Positions 32,437 through 40,544 are shown, counted from the stretch's first letter. The stretch is 64,000 nt of DNA from Henriciella sp. (GCA_017642885.1 JAEPOM010000003.1:186001-250000); one strand, 5' to 3'. The notes: generated by a model not told the origin, from the letters alone. Program-made: numbers and translations.

Positions 32437-32970
32437 CTAACGCAGGTCACCGAACTTGAAGACACCGCTAATCGCGAAGACGTCGATGCCGCCATCAAAG
32501 CTGTCATCCTCGGCTTCGATGCGCGTATAGTCTGCGCGTACTCCGAATTGCTCGGTGAACATGTATTCTCCGCCGAGGCCAAATGCCAGGCCATCGACTT
32601 CGGCGTCCTCGGTCACCCCGTTTGTGGACGATTGGTATTCACCGGTGGTGTAGCCAAGCCGCGCCAGGACGTCGAGGTCACGCGCAACGGGATAGCGCCC
32701 GACCAGATACGCCCCAAACTGGTTTTCCAGCTCGACCTGGGTTCCTGCCGAACTTCCAATATCCTCCGCGCCTAGCCCGAAGGAGGCTTCAAACTCGGCT
32801 CCGAAAATCTCATGAAACGCCATACCACCGCGCAGGGTGAGCGTATTCAGCGTCGCACCGCCGCCATCAAACGCCGAGTATCCGCCCGCCACATAAAGAT
32901 CAGATTCCGCCATGGCCGACGGCCCTAAACACGCGCCCGCCAGCACGGCTGCAATTGCAGTCTTGTTCAT
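32437..32970 (-). CDS. Small outer-membrane beta-barrel protein (paralogue 2)
   Basis: A 177-residue protein. The signal peptide is MNKTAIAAVLAGACLGPSAMA, cleaved before ESDLYVAGGYSAF. It shares its plan with the gene at 31711: ESxLYVxGG at the mature N-terminus, FGAEFEASFGLGAEDI, GAYLVGRYPVARD, GGEYMFTEQFGVRADYT and the final strand AISGVFKFGD. The two genes are tandem with separate terminators, so they arose by duplication and are likely regulated separately. The function is unknown. Confidence 0.78.
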   Translation of the reverse strand: MNKTAIAAVLAGACLGPSAMAESDLYVAGGYSAFDGGGATLNTLTLRGGMAFHEIFGAEFEASFGLGAEDIGSSAGTQVELENQFGAYLVGRYPVARDLDVLARLGYTTGEYQSSTNGVTEDAEVDGLAFGLGGEYMFTEQFGVRADYTRIEAEDDSFDGGIDVFAISGVFKFGDLR

Positions 32971-33137
32971 TGTCTACTCCTCTTGCTCGCCCTTTTCAGT
33001 GCGAGACAGCGTTGAAGCAGGTTTCGGCTTTCATGAGTGTGAAGTCTTGGTCATGAATTGGCCGCTGGCGTTAACTATGGCGGGTATGAACGGGCGGGTT
33101 TGGCCGGTTTGAAGTGAAGAAAAGCCGCTCAATCCAT

Positions 33138-33560
33138 TCACAACGCTTTGCCCAGACTTGCTCGTTGTTCGACCTCATACCCAAGCGACTCGTAAAACTT
33201 CAAAACATCCAAATTGGAAACACGAACTTGCAAATTAAGTTTCGGACACCCCAGATCTTTTAGACTCGATTCCGCGCGCCGCATCAACGTTGAGGCGAGC
33301 CCGCCCCGTCTATGATCTGGACTAACTGCCAATCGGTGCACCCACCCTCTGACACCGTCAAACCCGGCGACAAGTGTGCCAACAACACGGTCGTCATGAA
33401 CGGCAACAAAGAATAATTCGGGCTGCACAGATAGTTTTGCGGAGATCACTTCTTCAGAATTGTTCCATGCTGCGCCACCCGGAAAAACTAAGTCCCAAAG
33501 GCGAATAACGCCCTCTTTGTCGCTTTCGCGATAGGCGCGAATTTCGGTGCTGTTGTCCAT
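33138..33560 (-). CDS. GNAT family N-acetyltransferase
   Basis: A 140-residue single-domain acetyltransferase. The acetyl-CoA pyrophosphate loop VSPDHRRGGLASTLMRRAE (the Q/RxxGxG/A-type motif, here R-R-G-G-L-A) is at about residues 79-97. GWVHRLAVSP is the preceding strand and LKFYESLGYEVEQR the C-terminal motif B. It resembles the YpeA group. The acceptor substrate is unknown. It stands alone on the minus strand, with 167 nt to the upstream barrel gene. Confidence 0.88.
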   Translation of the reverse strand: MDNSTEIRAYRESDKEGVIRLWDLVFPGGAAWNNSEEVISAKLSVQPELFFVAVHDDRVVGTLVAGFDGVRGWVHRLAVSPDHRRGGLASTLMRRAESSLKDLGCPKLNLQVRVSNLDVLKFYESLGYEVEQRASLGKAL

Positions 33561-33619
33561 CTGACGCTTTCAAAAGCTGAGGCTATCAATTTCTCATTTC
33601 GAGACAAGGCGCTAATCAA

Positions 33620-33651
33620 AACCCCGCATGGGAGGGGATCCATGCGGGGTT
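33620..33651 (-). terminator. Rho-independent terminator after the YHS gene
   Basis: AACCCCGCATG (33620-33630) pairs with CATGCGGGGTT (33641-33651), an 11-bp stem. On the minus strand it is followed by TTGATT. It lies 55 nt past the YHS gene stop. Confidence 0.75.
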
Positions 33652-33705
33652 TATTGGCCACCCGTAGGCGAAGATAGAGAGGGGCTTCACAGAGGGGAAA
33701 GAGCC

Positions 33706-34170
33706 CTAGTCCTGCAGCACGGTTGGCCAATTGGTGTTTGCGCTAGTGATGAAACCGGCGCGGTCTTTGTCCCACTTTTTCTGAATACCTTTATTGTAGT
33801 TCAGATAGAGCTTGTTATCGACAATCGCCCAGCGGCGGGCATCGCCTTTCGCGGTCTGACCCTTGGCCACAGCCCAGGCACAATAGCCGCCATATTGCGG
33901 CGCATATTGCTCTGGATTTCCAAGGAACAGGTTGAGGTTCTCTTCGCTTGCGAAGCGGAACTCTGCGCCATTGTGGGTCGTCGAATATTCGGCGCTTCCT
34001 TTGGTTGGCTCGCCAAGTGTGAAATAGGCGACCGTGTCATACCCTTGCAAGGCGAGGTTGGAGCGCTTGGCCGTATAGATCGGATCCTTGTCAGCAAACG
34101 CAGCGGGGGCGGAAATTACAACAGGTCCGGCTGCGACGACAGCGGCGGCGATAAGAGTACGAAGTTTCAT
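33706..34170 (-). CDS. Exported YHS-domain protein
   Basis: A 154-residue protein. ATG 34170 has AAGGAC at good distance and gives a signal peptide (MKLRTLIAAAVVAAGPVVIS, cleavage near AFA-DK). The mature protein is a YHS domain: NLALQGYDTVAYFTLGEP, GAEFRFASEENLNLFLGNPE, then YGGYCAWAVAKGQ with the conserved Cys that is a proposed metal site. YHS domains are found in copper/heavy-metal and redox proteins. It ends a minus-strand series after DoxX and AhpD-like genes. A metal or redox role is plausible but not shown. Confidence 0.85.
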   Translation of the reverse strand: MKLRTLIAAAVVAAGPVVISAPAAFADKDPIYTAKRSNLALQGYDTVAYFTLGEPTKGSAEYSTTHNGAEFRFASEENLNLFLGNPEQYAPQYGGYCAWAVAKGQTAKGDARRWAIVDNKLYLNYNKGIQKKWDKDRAGFITSANTNWPTVLQD

Positions 34171-34219
34171 GGAATTCGTCCTTTTGGATGACGCGGTTTC
34201 TGGGAGGATAGCGGCGCGT

Positions 34220-34753
34220 TTATGAACGCGCCGGGAACAGGGTGGATTTGAGGCCGGTGAAAATCGCGCCGAGCTCCTTGCGGCGCACAATGATCAGACC
34301 GAGCGAGGTCAACCAAACGACCACCGCCATAAAGAACAGGCCGCCGCCATCATTGTTTGGATCAATGCCGAGCGGTGTCCAAAGGTGGAAATTGACCGCT
34401 CCGCTCATTACGGCAAACGCGATCAGCGCCCCTATCGCTTGCAGACGGCGCAAGGCTGGGTGGATACCGATAAGTAGCAGCGTGGCGGCGAACAGTTCAG
34501 CAGTGCCAATCGTATACTGGCTGAACAGACCGGTTTGCGCGAAGAGGCCGTCGGCCCCGAAGCTTGCGGCCCAGTCATTCAACTTGCCGAAAATGGTCTG
34601 CGTCTCTGGTGCATTAGTGAACTTGAACCGCAAGCTGTCGAGAAAGACGAGCGATGCGATGCCGGCCACAATATGCGGTGCGAAGGTTTTTGCTTTTGAG
34701 AGCAGTCCGGAATTTTCGGGCTGCGGCGTCAATGTGTCTGTTAGGGTTGTCAT
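34220..34753 (-). CDS. DoxX-like membrane protein
   Basis: A 177-residue protein with four predicted transmembrane helices (around residues 27-45, 78-100, 106-124 and 138-158). SLRFKFTNAPETQTIF contains the basic-aromatic loop typical of DoxX-family proteins (L-R-F-K-F), and GTAELFAATLLLIG carries the conserved G-x-x-E-L of the second helix. DoxX proteins act with redox partners at the membrane. AAGGAGGG precedes the start. The gene lies 49 nt upstream of the YHS gene and likely shares its transcript. A striking direct repeat lies upstream (34808-34843). Confidence 0.8.
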   Translation of the reverse strand: MTTLTDTLTPQPENSGLLSKAKTFAPHIVAGIASLVFLDSLRFKFTNAPETQTIFGKLNDWAASFGADGLFAQTGLFSQYTIGTAELFAATLLLIGIHPALRRLQAIGALIAFAVMSGAVNFHLWTPLGIDPNNDGGGLFFMAVVVWLTSLGLIIVRRKELGAIFTGLKSTLFPARS

Positions 34754-34807
34754 GGATCCCTCCTTGCTTGCGATGACACTTACGAGGCCTGTTCTTCACT
34801 TGCGAAC

Positions 34808-34843
34808 CACGTCTGTGTGAGCACCGGTCACGTCGGTGTGAGC
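34808..34843. promoter_or_regulatory. 15-bp direct repeat with 21-bp period upstream of the DoxX gene
   Basis: CACGTCTGTGTGAGC (34808-34822) and CACGTCGGTGTGAGC (34829-34843) match in 14 of 15 positions and are separated by ACCGGT, so they repeat every 21 bp, two helical turns. The pair lies 55 nt upstream of the DoxX start and just after the terminator of the preceding gene, where an activator or repressor site would be. The binding protein is unknown. Confidence 0.6.
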
Positions 34844-34873
34844 GACTTGTGAGGCGTCCATTAGAAACAAAGA

Positions 34874-34905
34874 AAAAGGGCTGCGCATCGCTCCACAGCC
34901 CTTTT
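34874..34905 (-). terminator. Rho-independent terminator after the AhpD-like gene
   Basis: AAAAGGGCTG (34874-34883) pairs with CAGCCCTTTT (34896-34905). On the minus strand the stem is followed by T-rich CTTTGTTTC. It separates the AhpD-like gene from DoxX-YHS. Confidence 0.85.
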
Positions 34906-34925
34906 GTTGGCAGGTGCACCAATGG

Positions 34926-35501
34926 TTAAGCGGGTAAGGCTTCTCGCTGGGCGGTTGGGGTCCAGGCGTGTTTTTGAAACGCTTCATTGACCGGCGTTTC
35001 TGCGACATGGTTGGTGTAGTTTGAAATCACTTTCAGGGCGACACCAAGCACCACCGCCAGAACTGCTGCGCGGTCATACCCTGCGGCGAGGAATGTATCG
35101 ACATCCGTATCCGAGACGAAGCCGCGATCGATAACCATCTTCTTAGTGAAAACACGAAGCGCTTCCAATTTGCCGTCGGTGATTGGCCGATCGTCGCGAA
35201 CCGCATCGATCACAGCCAGATCTAGACCCGCGCCTTCTGAGATCGTCGTATGGGCGGCGACACAGAAGTGACATTCGTTCTCGACGCTCGCGGTGATCGT
35301 GACGATCTGTTGCTCCAGCGGCGACAGGCCGGTCTTGGCCAGCTGGTCCGACAGTTGAGTGTAGGCATGAAGGACAGCCGGGTTTTCAGCGAACACAGCA
35401 TAGAGGCTCGGGACGAAACCCATTTTCTTTTCGACACCTGCGATGAAATCGTGGGCGCCTTCAGGGGCAGTGCTGGAATTGTGCAATGTAAATTTGGCCA
35501 T
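34926..35501 (-). CDS. AhpD-like carboxymuconolactone decarboxylase family protein
   Basis: A 191-residue cytoplasmic protein. I use ATG 35501 (MAKFTLHN), preceded by GGAG. The AhpD fold signature is ECHFCVAAHT (E-x2-C-x2-C-type position with Cys and His; here E-C-H-F-C-x3-H) at about residues 88-97, followed by VIDAVRDDRPITDGKLEAL and a C-terminal helix VALKVISNYTNHVAETP. AhpD-type proteins reduce peroxides through a CxxC-like dithiol; here the pair is C-H-F-C. It is divergent from a LysR gene, which is its most likely regulator. Confidence 0.87.
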   Translation of the reverse strand: MAKFTLHNSSTAPEGAHDFIAGVEKKMGFVPSLYAVFAENPAVLHAYTQLSDQLAKTGLSPLEQQIVTITASVENECHFCVAAHTTISEGAGLDLAVIDAVRDDRPITDGKLEALRVFTKKMVIDRGFVSDTDVDTFLAAGYDRAAVLAVVLGVALKVISNYTNHVAETPVNEAFQKHAWTPTAQREALPA

Positions 35502-35607
35502 TTGTGGCTCCTTGGGAGAGAGAGGGTCGACAGGTTTGTTGCCGTCGATGAGCGGTAAATGGCGCATGCCCCCCTTTTTCAGAACCGGGAGAGGCTCCAT
35601 ATAGCCC

Positions 35608-35622
35608 ATGCATTTTTCGCAT
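35608..35622. promoter_or_regulatory. Candidate LysR box (T-N11-A dyad)
   Basis: ATGC-ATTTTTC-GCAT contains the T-N11-A pattern of LysR sites with a 4-bp dyad. It lies 14 nt before the LysR start in the 135-bp divergent region with the AhpD-like gene, so it could serve autoregulation. By eye only. Confidence 0.4.
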
Positions 35623-35635
35623 AGGAGCTTCGGGA

Positions 35636-36541
35636 ATGGACCGTATTGATGCAATGAAACTGTTTCTGCGGGTTGCAGACGCAGGCAGTTTTTCGCGTGC
35701 TGCCGCTGATCTTTCGATCGGCCAACCGACAGTATCGCGCCGCATTCAGGACCTTGAGCACCAGCTCGGTGCCGAACTGTTTCACCGAACGACCCGGGCG
35801 CTGTCGCTGACCGAAGCCGGACAGAGGTTTTACGGTCGCGCCCAAGACATCCTGGCAGAGTTCGAGGAAGCCGAAGCCGAAGCCCGCGGTCTCGATCAGG
35901 AACCCGTTGGCATGCTGCGCATCAGCGCGCCGCACTCCTTTGCCAAGCTGGTGATTACCCCTGCCGTCGCCTCCTTTCTCGATAAATATCCCCATGTCCG
36001 AATGGATCTGATGACGGACGATACCTACACCGATCTCGTGACTGAGGGCGTCGACCTCGCCTTTCGCTTAGGCGAACTCACCGATAGCGCGCTGATGGCG
36101 AAGCGGCTTTTCGTGGCTTATCGCGGCATCTGGGCGGCGCCGTCATACCTGGAGAAACATGGCGCTCCGGACTGCCCTGACAGCCTGAAAGATCACCAGG
36201 GGCTGGTCTTCCGGCAGTCGCTTCAGGGGCAGCAATGGGTTCTGAAACACTCCGAGACCGGCGAGGAACGCCGCATCATGATGGATGGCCGGTTCCGTGG
36301 ATCCTCGGGCGACTCGCTACTCCAGGCGGCAGTCGATGGTCTCGGAATCTTCATCGGACCGGATTGGCTCGTCTGCCCGCACGTCACTTCGGGAGAGCTC
36401 GTGCGCGTGATGCCGGAATGGCGCGGGGGAGACCTGCCGCTCTCCGTCGTCTGGACCGGCGGCAAATTGCGCGGCAAGGCCCGTCTGTTCGTCGAGCACA
36501 TGCAGGAAGCCTTCAACCAACTGGAAAATGTCGGACGCTAA
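35636..36541 (+). CDS. LysR family transcriptional regulator
   Basis: A 301-residue regulator. The N-terminal winged helix-turn-helix is standard: MDRIDAMKLFLRVADAGSFSRAAADLSIGQPTVSRRIQDLE, split here into its parts: the scaffold helix with GSFSRAA at about residues 18-24 and the recognition helix with QPTVSRR at about 31-37. The substrate-binding domain (residues 90-295) is like that of CrgA/AaeR-type LysR proteins (GMLRISAPHSFAKLVITP). AGGAG is 8 nt before ATG 35636. It is divergent from the AhpD-like gene and so probably controls it; the inducer is unknown. Confidence 0.93.
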   Translation: MDRIDAMKLFLRVADAGSFSRAAADLSIGQPTVSRRIQDLEHQLGAELFHRTTRALSLTEAGQRFYGRAQDILAEFEEAEAEARGLDQEPVGMLRISAPHSFAKLVITPAVASFLDKYPHVRMDLMTDDTYTDLVTEGVDLAFRLGELTDSALMAKRLFVAYRGIWAAPSYLEKHGAPDCPDSLKDHQGLVFRQSLQGQQWVLKHSETGEERRIMMDGRFRGSSGDSLLQAAVDGLGIFIGPDWLVCPHVTSGELVRVMPEWRGGDLPLSVVWTGGKLRGKARLFVEHMQEAFNQLENVGR

Positions 36542-36586
36542 TTAAAACGCCCGACATCTAAATTTGGTCTATTTGAACTCGCGAGC

Positions 36587-38479
36587 TTAGCTCGCTTTTA
36601 CGTCCGCAATCCATTCATCGACACGGCGCTCAAGAATGGCGAGCGGCATGGCGCCGCCACCCAGAATGGTGTCGTGGAAGGCACGAATGTCGAAATCGTC
36701 GCCAAGTTCAGCTTCAGCTTTGCGGCGTAGCTCCTGGATCTTCAGCATGCCGATTTTGTAGCTGGTCGCCTGCCCAGGCAGGACGATGTAGCGACGCACT
36801 TCTGAACGCGCCTGGCCTTCTGGTGCAGCCGTGTTGGCGAGGAAGTAGTCAATTGCTTCCTGCTCGGTCCAGCCTTTCGCGTGCAGGCCCGTGTCGACCA
36901 CGAGGCGAACCGCGCGCCAGATCTCTGAGCCGAGACGACCAAACTCCGACAGCGGATCCTGGAATGTGCCAGGCATCTCTTTAGAGAGCCACTCAGAATA
37001 GAGCCCCCAACCTTCGCTATAGGCGGTAAAGCCTGCCTGCGTCCGGAAAGTCGGAACGCCTTCAAGCTCTTGCTGAATAGCGATCTGCATGTGGTGACCT
37101 GGAAGGCCCTCATGATAGGCGATGACTTCGAGCTCGCGCTTCGGCATCTGCTTCATGTCGAGCAAGTGAGCATAGTACACGCCCGGCCGTGAGCCATCTG
37201 GCGTCGACGGGAAATAGTGCTGCGCAGCGCCTGCCTGTTCGCGGAACGGCTCAACGCGTTTCACCACCATGTCTGCTTTTGGAAGGATGCCGAAATAGTC
37301 AGGCAGAACGGCCTTAATGCCATCAATCGCCGCGGTCGCGTCATCGATGTAACCTTGGCGGCCTTCGTCTGTATTCGGATAGTAGAGGCGTTCATCATCC
37401 TTGGTGTCTCGCAAGAAGACGAAGAACTCTGGCAGCGTCCCGTCAAACCCGAACTCATCCTTGATGGTTTCCATTTCGCCGCGAAGGCGGGCAACTTCAG
37501 CGAGACCGATTTCATGGATCTCGTCGGCAGTCAGATTGGTCGTGGTCTGATTGGCGAGACGCTCATTGTAATACGCGATCCCGTTCGGCAGCGCGCTGAC
37601 GCCTTGGGCTTCGGCGGTGGCGTTGACGCGATCTTCTTCCTGCCAAGCAATCAAGCGCTCATAAGCAGGCTGCCATTCCTCAATAAGCGCGGTACGAATG
37701 TCCGCGGTCAATTGATCGGCTTTGGCCTGATCGATCTCACCTTGCTCTAGCAGGTTCGCGATCTTGGCTTTCGCGTCTGCCCAGACGGCGCTGTCCTCGC
37801 CGCTCTCATCAAACGGTGCGCCAGTGATGACTTTGCCAGCCTCGTTGATGACGGACTCAAACGCAAAGTAAGGCGGGCGAACGCCGTCCTCAGCCACCCG
37901 CTTGGAAGCTGCGATCAGCTGATCGATTGCAACCGCACTGCCTGAAACACGGGTCAGATAGTTATCCATGTCCTCGCCATCGATAACTTTATGGAAAGCG
38001 ATCAAGAGCTGCGGGAAGAACGAGTGGATGGCTTGCATCTGCTCAAACACGTATGTGTTATAGCGAAACTCATCGGCGGCTTCCGCACGCTCAGCCTGGT
38101 AGACCCAAATATCGTACGAGATTTTCGCGTCAGGGCTCAGTTTGTTATAGTCGAAATTCGCTTGCAACTCGGCAAGATTGGCGCGGGAGCGTTCTAGCTG
38201 TGCGTCGAGACCCGCTTCAGAGAAGTCGTCAATCTCGCCCTGACGCTCATCGCGTCCCAAGAAGGTCAACTGGATCGGGCTCTCGAGAACTTCCGCCTCG
38301 AATTTCTCTTCGAACCAGGTGTTCAGGCGCTCAGTTTCAGCGGCGATCTCTTCCGCCGTTGGCTCCGCAGCTACCTCGACGTTTGGTGTTTCAGTGCCGG
38401 TTGTTGGAGATGTGTTCGAAGTCTGACCACAAGCTGTCAGCGCGAAAATAGTTGCAAGCGCGGTAAAAGTCGTACGCAT
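36587..38479 (-). CDS. DUF885 family lipoprotein (putative metallopeptidase)
   Basis: A 630-residue envelope protein with lipobox FALTACG (Cys near residue 17) and a Thr/Pro/Glu-rich linker. DUF885 signatures: an all-helical N-terminal half, GRPGVYYAHLLD-type segment (SRPGVYYAHLLD), and the zinc-peptidase-like AYHEGLPGHHMQ (H-E-x2-P-G-H) with downstream YSEGWGLYSEWL carrying a further acidic ligand. A conserved YIVLPGQATSYKIGMLKI completes the family core. It is likely a periplasmic peptidase; no substrate is known. It is a single gene, convergent with the LysR gene. Confidence 0.88.
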   Translation of the reverse strand: MRTTFTALATIFALTACGQTSNTSPTTGTETPNVEVAAEPTAEEIAAETERLNTWFEEKFEAEVLESPIQLTFLGRDERQGEIDDFSEAGLDAQLERSRANLAELQANFDYNKLSPDAKISYDIWVYQAERAEAADEFRYNTYVFEQMQAIHSFFPQLLIAFHKVIDGEDMDNYLTRVSGSAVAIDQLIAASKRVAEDGVRPPYFAFESVINEAGKVITGAPFDESGEDSAVWADAKAKIANLLEQGEIDQAKADQLTADIRTALIEEWQPAYERLIAWQEEDRVNATAEAQGVSALPNGIAYYNERLANQTTTNLTADEIHEIGLAEVARLRGEMETIKDEFGFDGTLPEFFVFLRDTKDDERLYYPNTDEGRQGYIDDATAAIDGIKAVLPDYFGILPKADMVVKRVEPFREQAGAAQHYFPSTPDGSRPGVYYAHLLDMKQMPKRELEVIAYHEGLPGHHMQIAIQQELEGVPTFRTQAGFTAYSEGWGLYSEWLSKEMPGTFQDPLSEFGRLGSEIWRAVRLVVDTGLHAKGWTEQEAIDYFLANTAAPEGQARSEVRRYIVLPGQATSYKIGMLKIQELRRKAEAELGDDFDIRAFHDTILGGGAMPLAILERRVDEWIADVKAS

Positions 38480-38647
38480 AAGTGAAGGCCTCCCAATGCC
38501 TTGATTTATCGATATTCGGCAAAAAGCAGGTTTTCAACGCGGCGACAAGGGGGGATGTCAAAATGAGCTTTGCTGCGCTGTTCACTTTTTTCAAATTGTT
38601 CAATCGCTAAGGTCGCCAATGGGCTGAGTTAAAAAAATGGAGCGTTT

Positions 38648-39028
38648 ATGCGCACATCCTCACTGGTCGCCCGTTTTCGCGCCCCCCTCCGCGTCCGCAT
38701 GCTCGCTCCCCTCTTCGCCCTCGCGCTGTCGGGATGTATCGTTACGTCGACTGCGGGCCTGCTTTTCAGTGGTGCAAAACTCGCCGGAAAGACAGTCTAC
38801 TATACCGGAAAAGGCGTTTATCAGGTCGGCAAACTCACCGTTCGCGCTGGCGACGGCGTCCTGGATGGCACAGAGCGCATGCTGCGCCTAACCATTCTCA
38901 CAGCTAACGCTACCGGCGCTGTGGTTCGCACGACACGAGAGATCCACTCGACCGCTCTTGAGGCTGAGCTGGCCGCGCTTGAACGAACCGAAGGCGTCAT
39001 CGAAGTAATTGTCGAACCGCTGGACTAA
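38648..39028 (+). CDS. Small hypothetical lipoprotein
   Basis: A 126-residue protein with a long basic n-region (MRTSSLVARFRAPLRVRML) and lipobox FALALSGC, Cys at about residue 30. A shorter start at 38699 (MLAPLFALALSGC) would also give a good signal. The mature part begins with a Gly/Ala/Tyr segment GLLFSGAKLAGKTVYYTGKG, then an amphipathic stretch that ends acidic (GVIEVIVEPLD). I recognise no family; similar small lipoproteins occur in marine alphaproteobacteria. The tmRNA gene follows about 50 nt later on the same strand. Confidence 0.68.
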   Translation: MRTSSLVARFRAPLRVRMLAPLFALALSGCIVTSTAGLLFSGAKLAGKTVYYTGKGVYQVGKLTVRAGDGVLDGTERMLRLTILTANATGAVVRTTREIHSTALEAELAALERTEGVIEVIVEPLD

Positions 39029-39079
39029 GCTCTTCCATCTTAAACGAAGCGGGATTATATTAGCCTCGTTCCTTGTGAA

Positions 39080-39393
39080 CTATGGTGATAAATGCGCGTG
39101 TAATAAGCGGTTCGGACCCGGGGGCGGTACCCGGCGCCTCCACCAATTAGATCTCTTCCTTCAGTGGGGATCATTTGGGGGCGAAATAGGATCGACGGAC
39201 GTGTAAAAGCGATGCTTTCACCCGCTTGAGCTGCGTTAGAAGCTCAATCAACAATAGTTGCTAATGACAACTTTGCTGAAGGTGAACTGCTCGCTGCGTA
39301 ACGCAGTGCGTGGAATACCGCTTTAACTCCTAGGGCATCAGCGCCTTAGGCGGGGCCCGGAGGCGCCTGGCAACAGAAGCCTCCACTTTTGTT
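39080..39393 (+). ncRNA. ssrA: Two-piece (circularly permuted) tmRNA, ssrA
   Basis: The acceptor piece comes first, as in alphaproteobacteria: the T-arm stem CCGGG/CCCGG (39118-39134, 7-nt loop), acceptor strand CGCCTCC (39135-39141), A, then encoded CCA at 39143-39145. After a 31-nt spacer the coding piece begins at 39177 with GGGGGCG, which pairs with CGCCTCC (one G-T). The tag reading frame starts at GCT 39260 and ends at TAA 39299-39301, giving ANDNFAEGELLAA after the charged Ala. Stop and pseudoknot regions follow, then a terminator hairpin. The 5' end of the acceptor piece and the exact 3' end are estimated. It rescues stalled ribosomes. Confidence 0.93.
39359..39393 (+). terminator. 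tmRNA terminator hairpin
   Basis: GGAGGC (39359-39364) pairs with GCCTCC (39379-39384), followed by ACTTTTGTTT. It marks the likely end of the tmRNA precursor. Confidence 0.6.
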
Positions 39394-39555
39394 TCGTAGA
39401 GTAGCCCGTCCTGTAACAGCTATTGCAGACTGGGAATCAAAACCAAGTCGGACGCCCATTCGGGGAAGACGCAGTTTTGCGCTCGCCTGTCGAATGAACA
39501 GCGTTGCGGGATCGGAATCGAGGCGCTATCCAAAGCGCCAATGTAGGAGAGGTTC

Positions 39556-40077
39556 ATGACGGACTATATTGGCTATGAGGCTCTGACTCAGGCTGCTATG
39601 CGGGGGGTTGTTCGTGAGGCATTGCGCCAGGCTGAAAAAGGCTCGGCGCCTCCTGGGGACCATCATTTTTATGTTACGTTTCGGACCAAGGCCCCTGGGG
39701 TGAAAATCCCGGATCACCTTGTCGAGCAGTTTCCTGATGAGATGACGATTGTCGTCCAACATCAGTATTGGGACCTGGAGGTACATGACGGACATTTTGA
39801 GATCGTGCTCAAGTTCAATCGTGTGCCGCAGCATCTCTCCATTCCATATGTAGCGCTGACACGCTTCGTTGATCCCGCGGTGAATTTCGGGGTGAGTTTT
39901 GAGAAGCCGGCTTCGGGTGAAGACGCGTCTGTCGTATCGCCTGCCTTGGGGACGCCGATGGGAACAGCTATGGGGACGCAATCAGGGTCGTCAGAGTCCG
40001 CGTCCGACGCCGATGATACGCCTGCCGCTGGCAGCGATGAAACAGTCGTCAATCTCGACGCGTTTCGCCGTAAATAG
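39556..40077 (+). CDS. sspB: ClpXP adaptor SspB (alpha type)
   Basis: A 173-residue adaptor that tethers ssrA-tagged proteins to ClpX for degradation. The core fold is seen in HHFYVTFRTKAPGVKIP, EMTIVVQHQYWDLEV, FEIVLKFNRVPQHLSIPY and VDPAVNFGVSF. A flexible acidic/Gly-Ser linker (about residues 120-160) leads to the ClpX-binding tail VVNLDAFRRK. GGAGAGG precedes ATG 39556. It lies directly after the tmRNA gene whose tag it recognises, a functional pairing. The thioesterase gene follows with a 2-nt gap. Confidence 0.95.
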   Translation: MTDYIGYEALTQAAMRGVVREALRQAEKGSAPPGDHHFYVTFRTKAPGVKIPDHLVEQFPDEMTIVVQHQYWDLEVHDGHFEIVLKFNRVPQHLSIPYVALTRFVDPAVNFGVSFEKPASGEDASVVSPALGTPMGTAMGTQSGSSESASDADDTPAAGSDETVVNLDAFRRK

Positions 40078-40079
40078 GC

Positions 40080-40544
40080 ATGAGCGAATCCACAGAGAAT
40101 GAAAAGCCCCGCATCTCGGATGCCGAGATGCTAGCGCGCTTTCAGAACAGTAAGAAACGCCCGCCCTGCTCGGATACTCTGGGGATGCGCTTGGCTGAGG
40201 TCGACCAGGATCAAAAGCGCATTCGCATGGATTTTGACGTGTCTCCGAGCTTCGCCAATCCGACGGGCGCTATACAGGGCGGCTTTATCGCTGCGATGAT
40301 GGATGAAGCGATGAGCACCTGTGTGATCATCGCCTCGAATGTCACCATGACGGCGCCGACGCTAGAGATGAAAACCTCTTATTTGCGGCGCTTGATGCCA
40401 GGCACAGCGCATGTCGATGCGCAAATTCTACGCATGGGACGTTCGGCCGCTTTTATGGAAGCCGAGTGCTTTGACGCGGATGGCAAACTCGTCGCGAAGG
40501 CCACGGCTACCGCGATCCCGATGCCATTCAAGCGGCTGAGTTAA
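40080..40544 (+). CDS. PaaI-type hotdog thioesterase
   Basis: A 154-residue single hotdog-fold protein. The family pattern is PTGAIQGGFIAAMMDEAMSTC (the active-site loop G-x-x-Q-G-G-x-x-A-x-x-D/E with Asp/Glu at about residue 72 of the helix), then TLEMKTSYLRRLMPGTAHVDA and KATATAIPM. It would hydrolyse acyl-CoA thioesters; the acyl group is not determined. It starts 2 nt after sspB and is likely co-transcribed. It is convergent with the MAPEG gene, overlapping by 4 nt. Confidence 0.88.
   Translation: MSESTENEKPRISDAEMLARFQNSKKRPPCSDTLGMRLAEVDQDQKRIRMDFDVSPSFANPTGAIQGGFIAAMMDEAMSTCVIIASNVTMTAPTLEMKTSYLRRLMPGTAHVDAQILRMGRSAAFMEAECFDADGKLVAKATATAIPMPFKRLS

Noticed and set aside
39009-39206. 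65-codon frame across the lpp-like gene end and tmRNA
   Set aside because: It runs through the tmRNA acceptor arm and the encoded CCA; the RNA explains the sequence.
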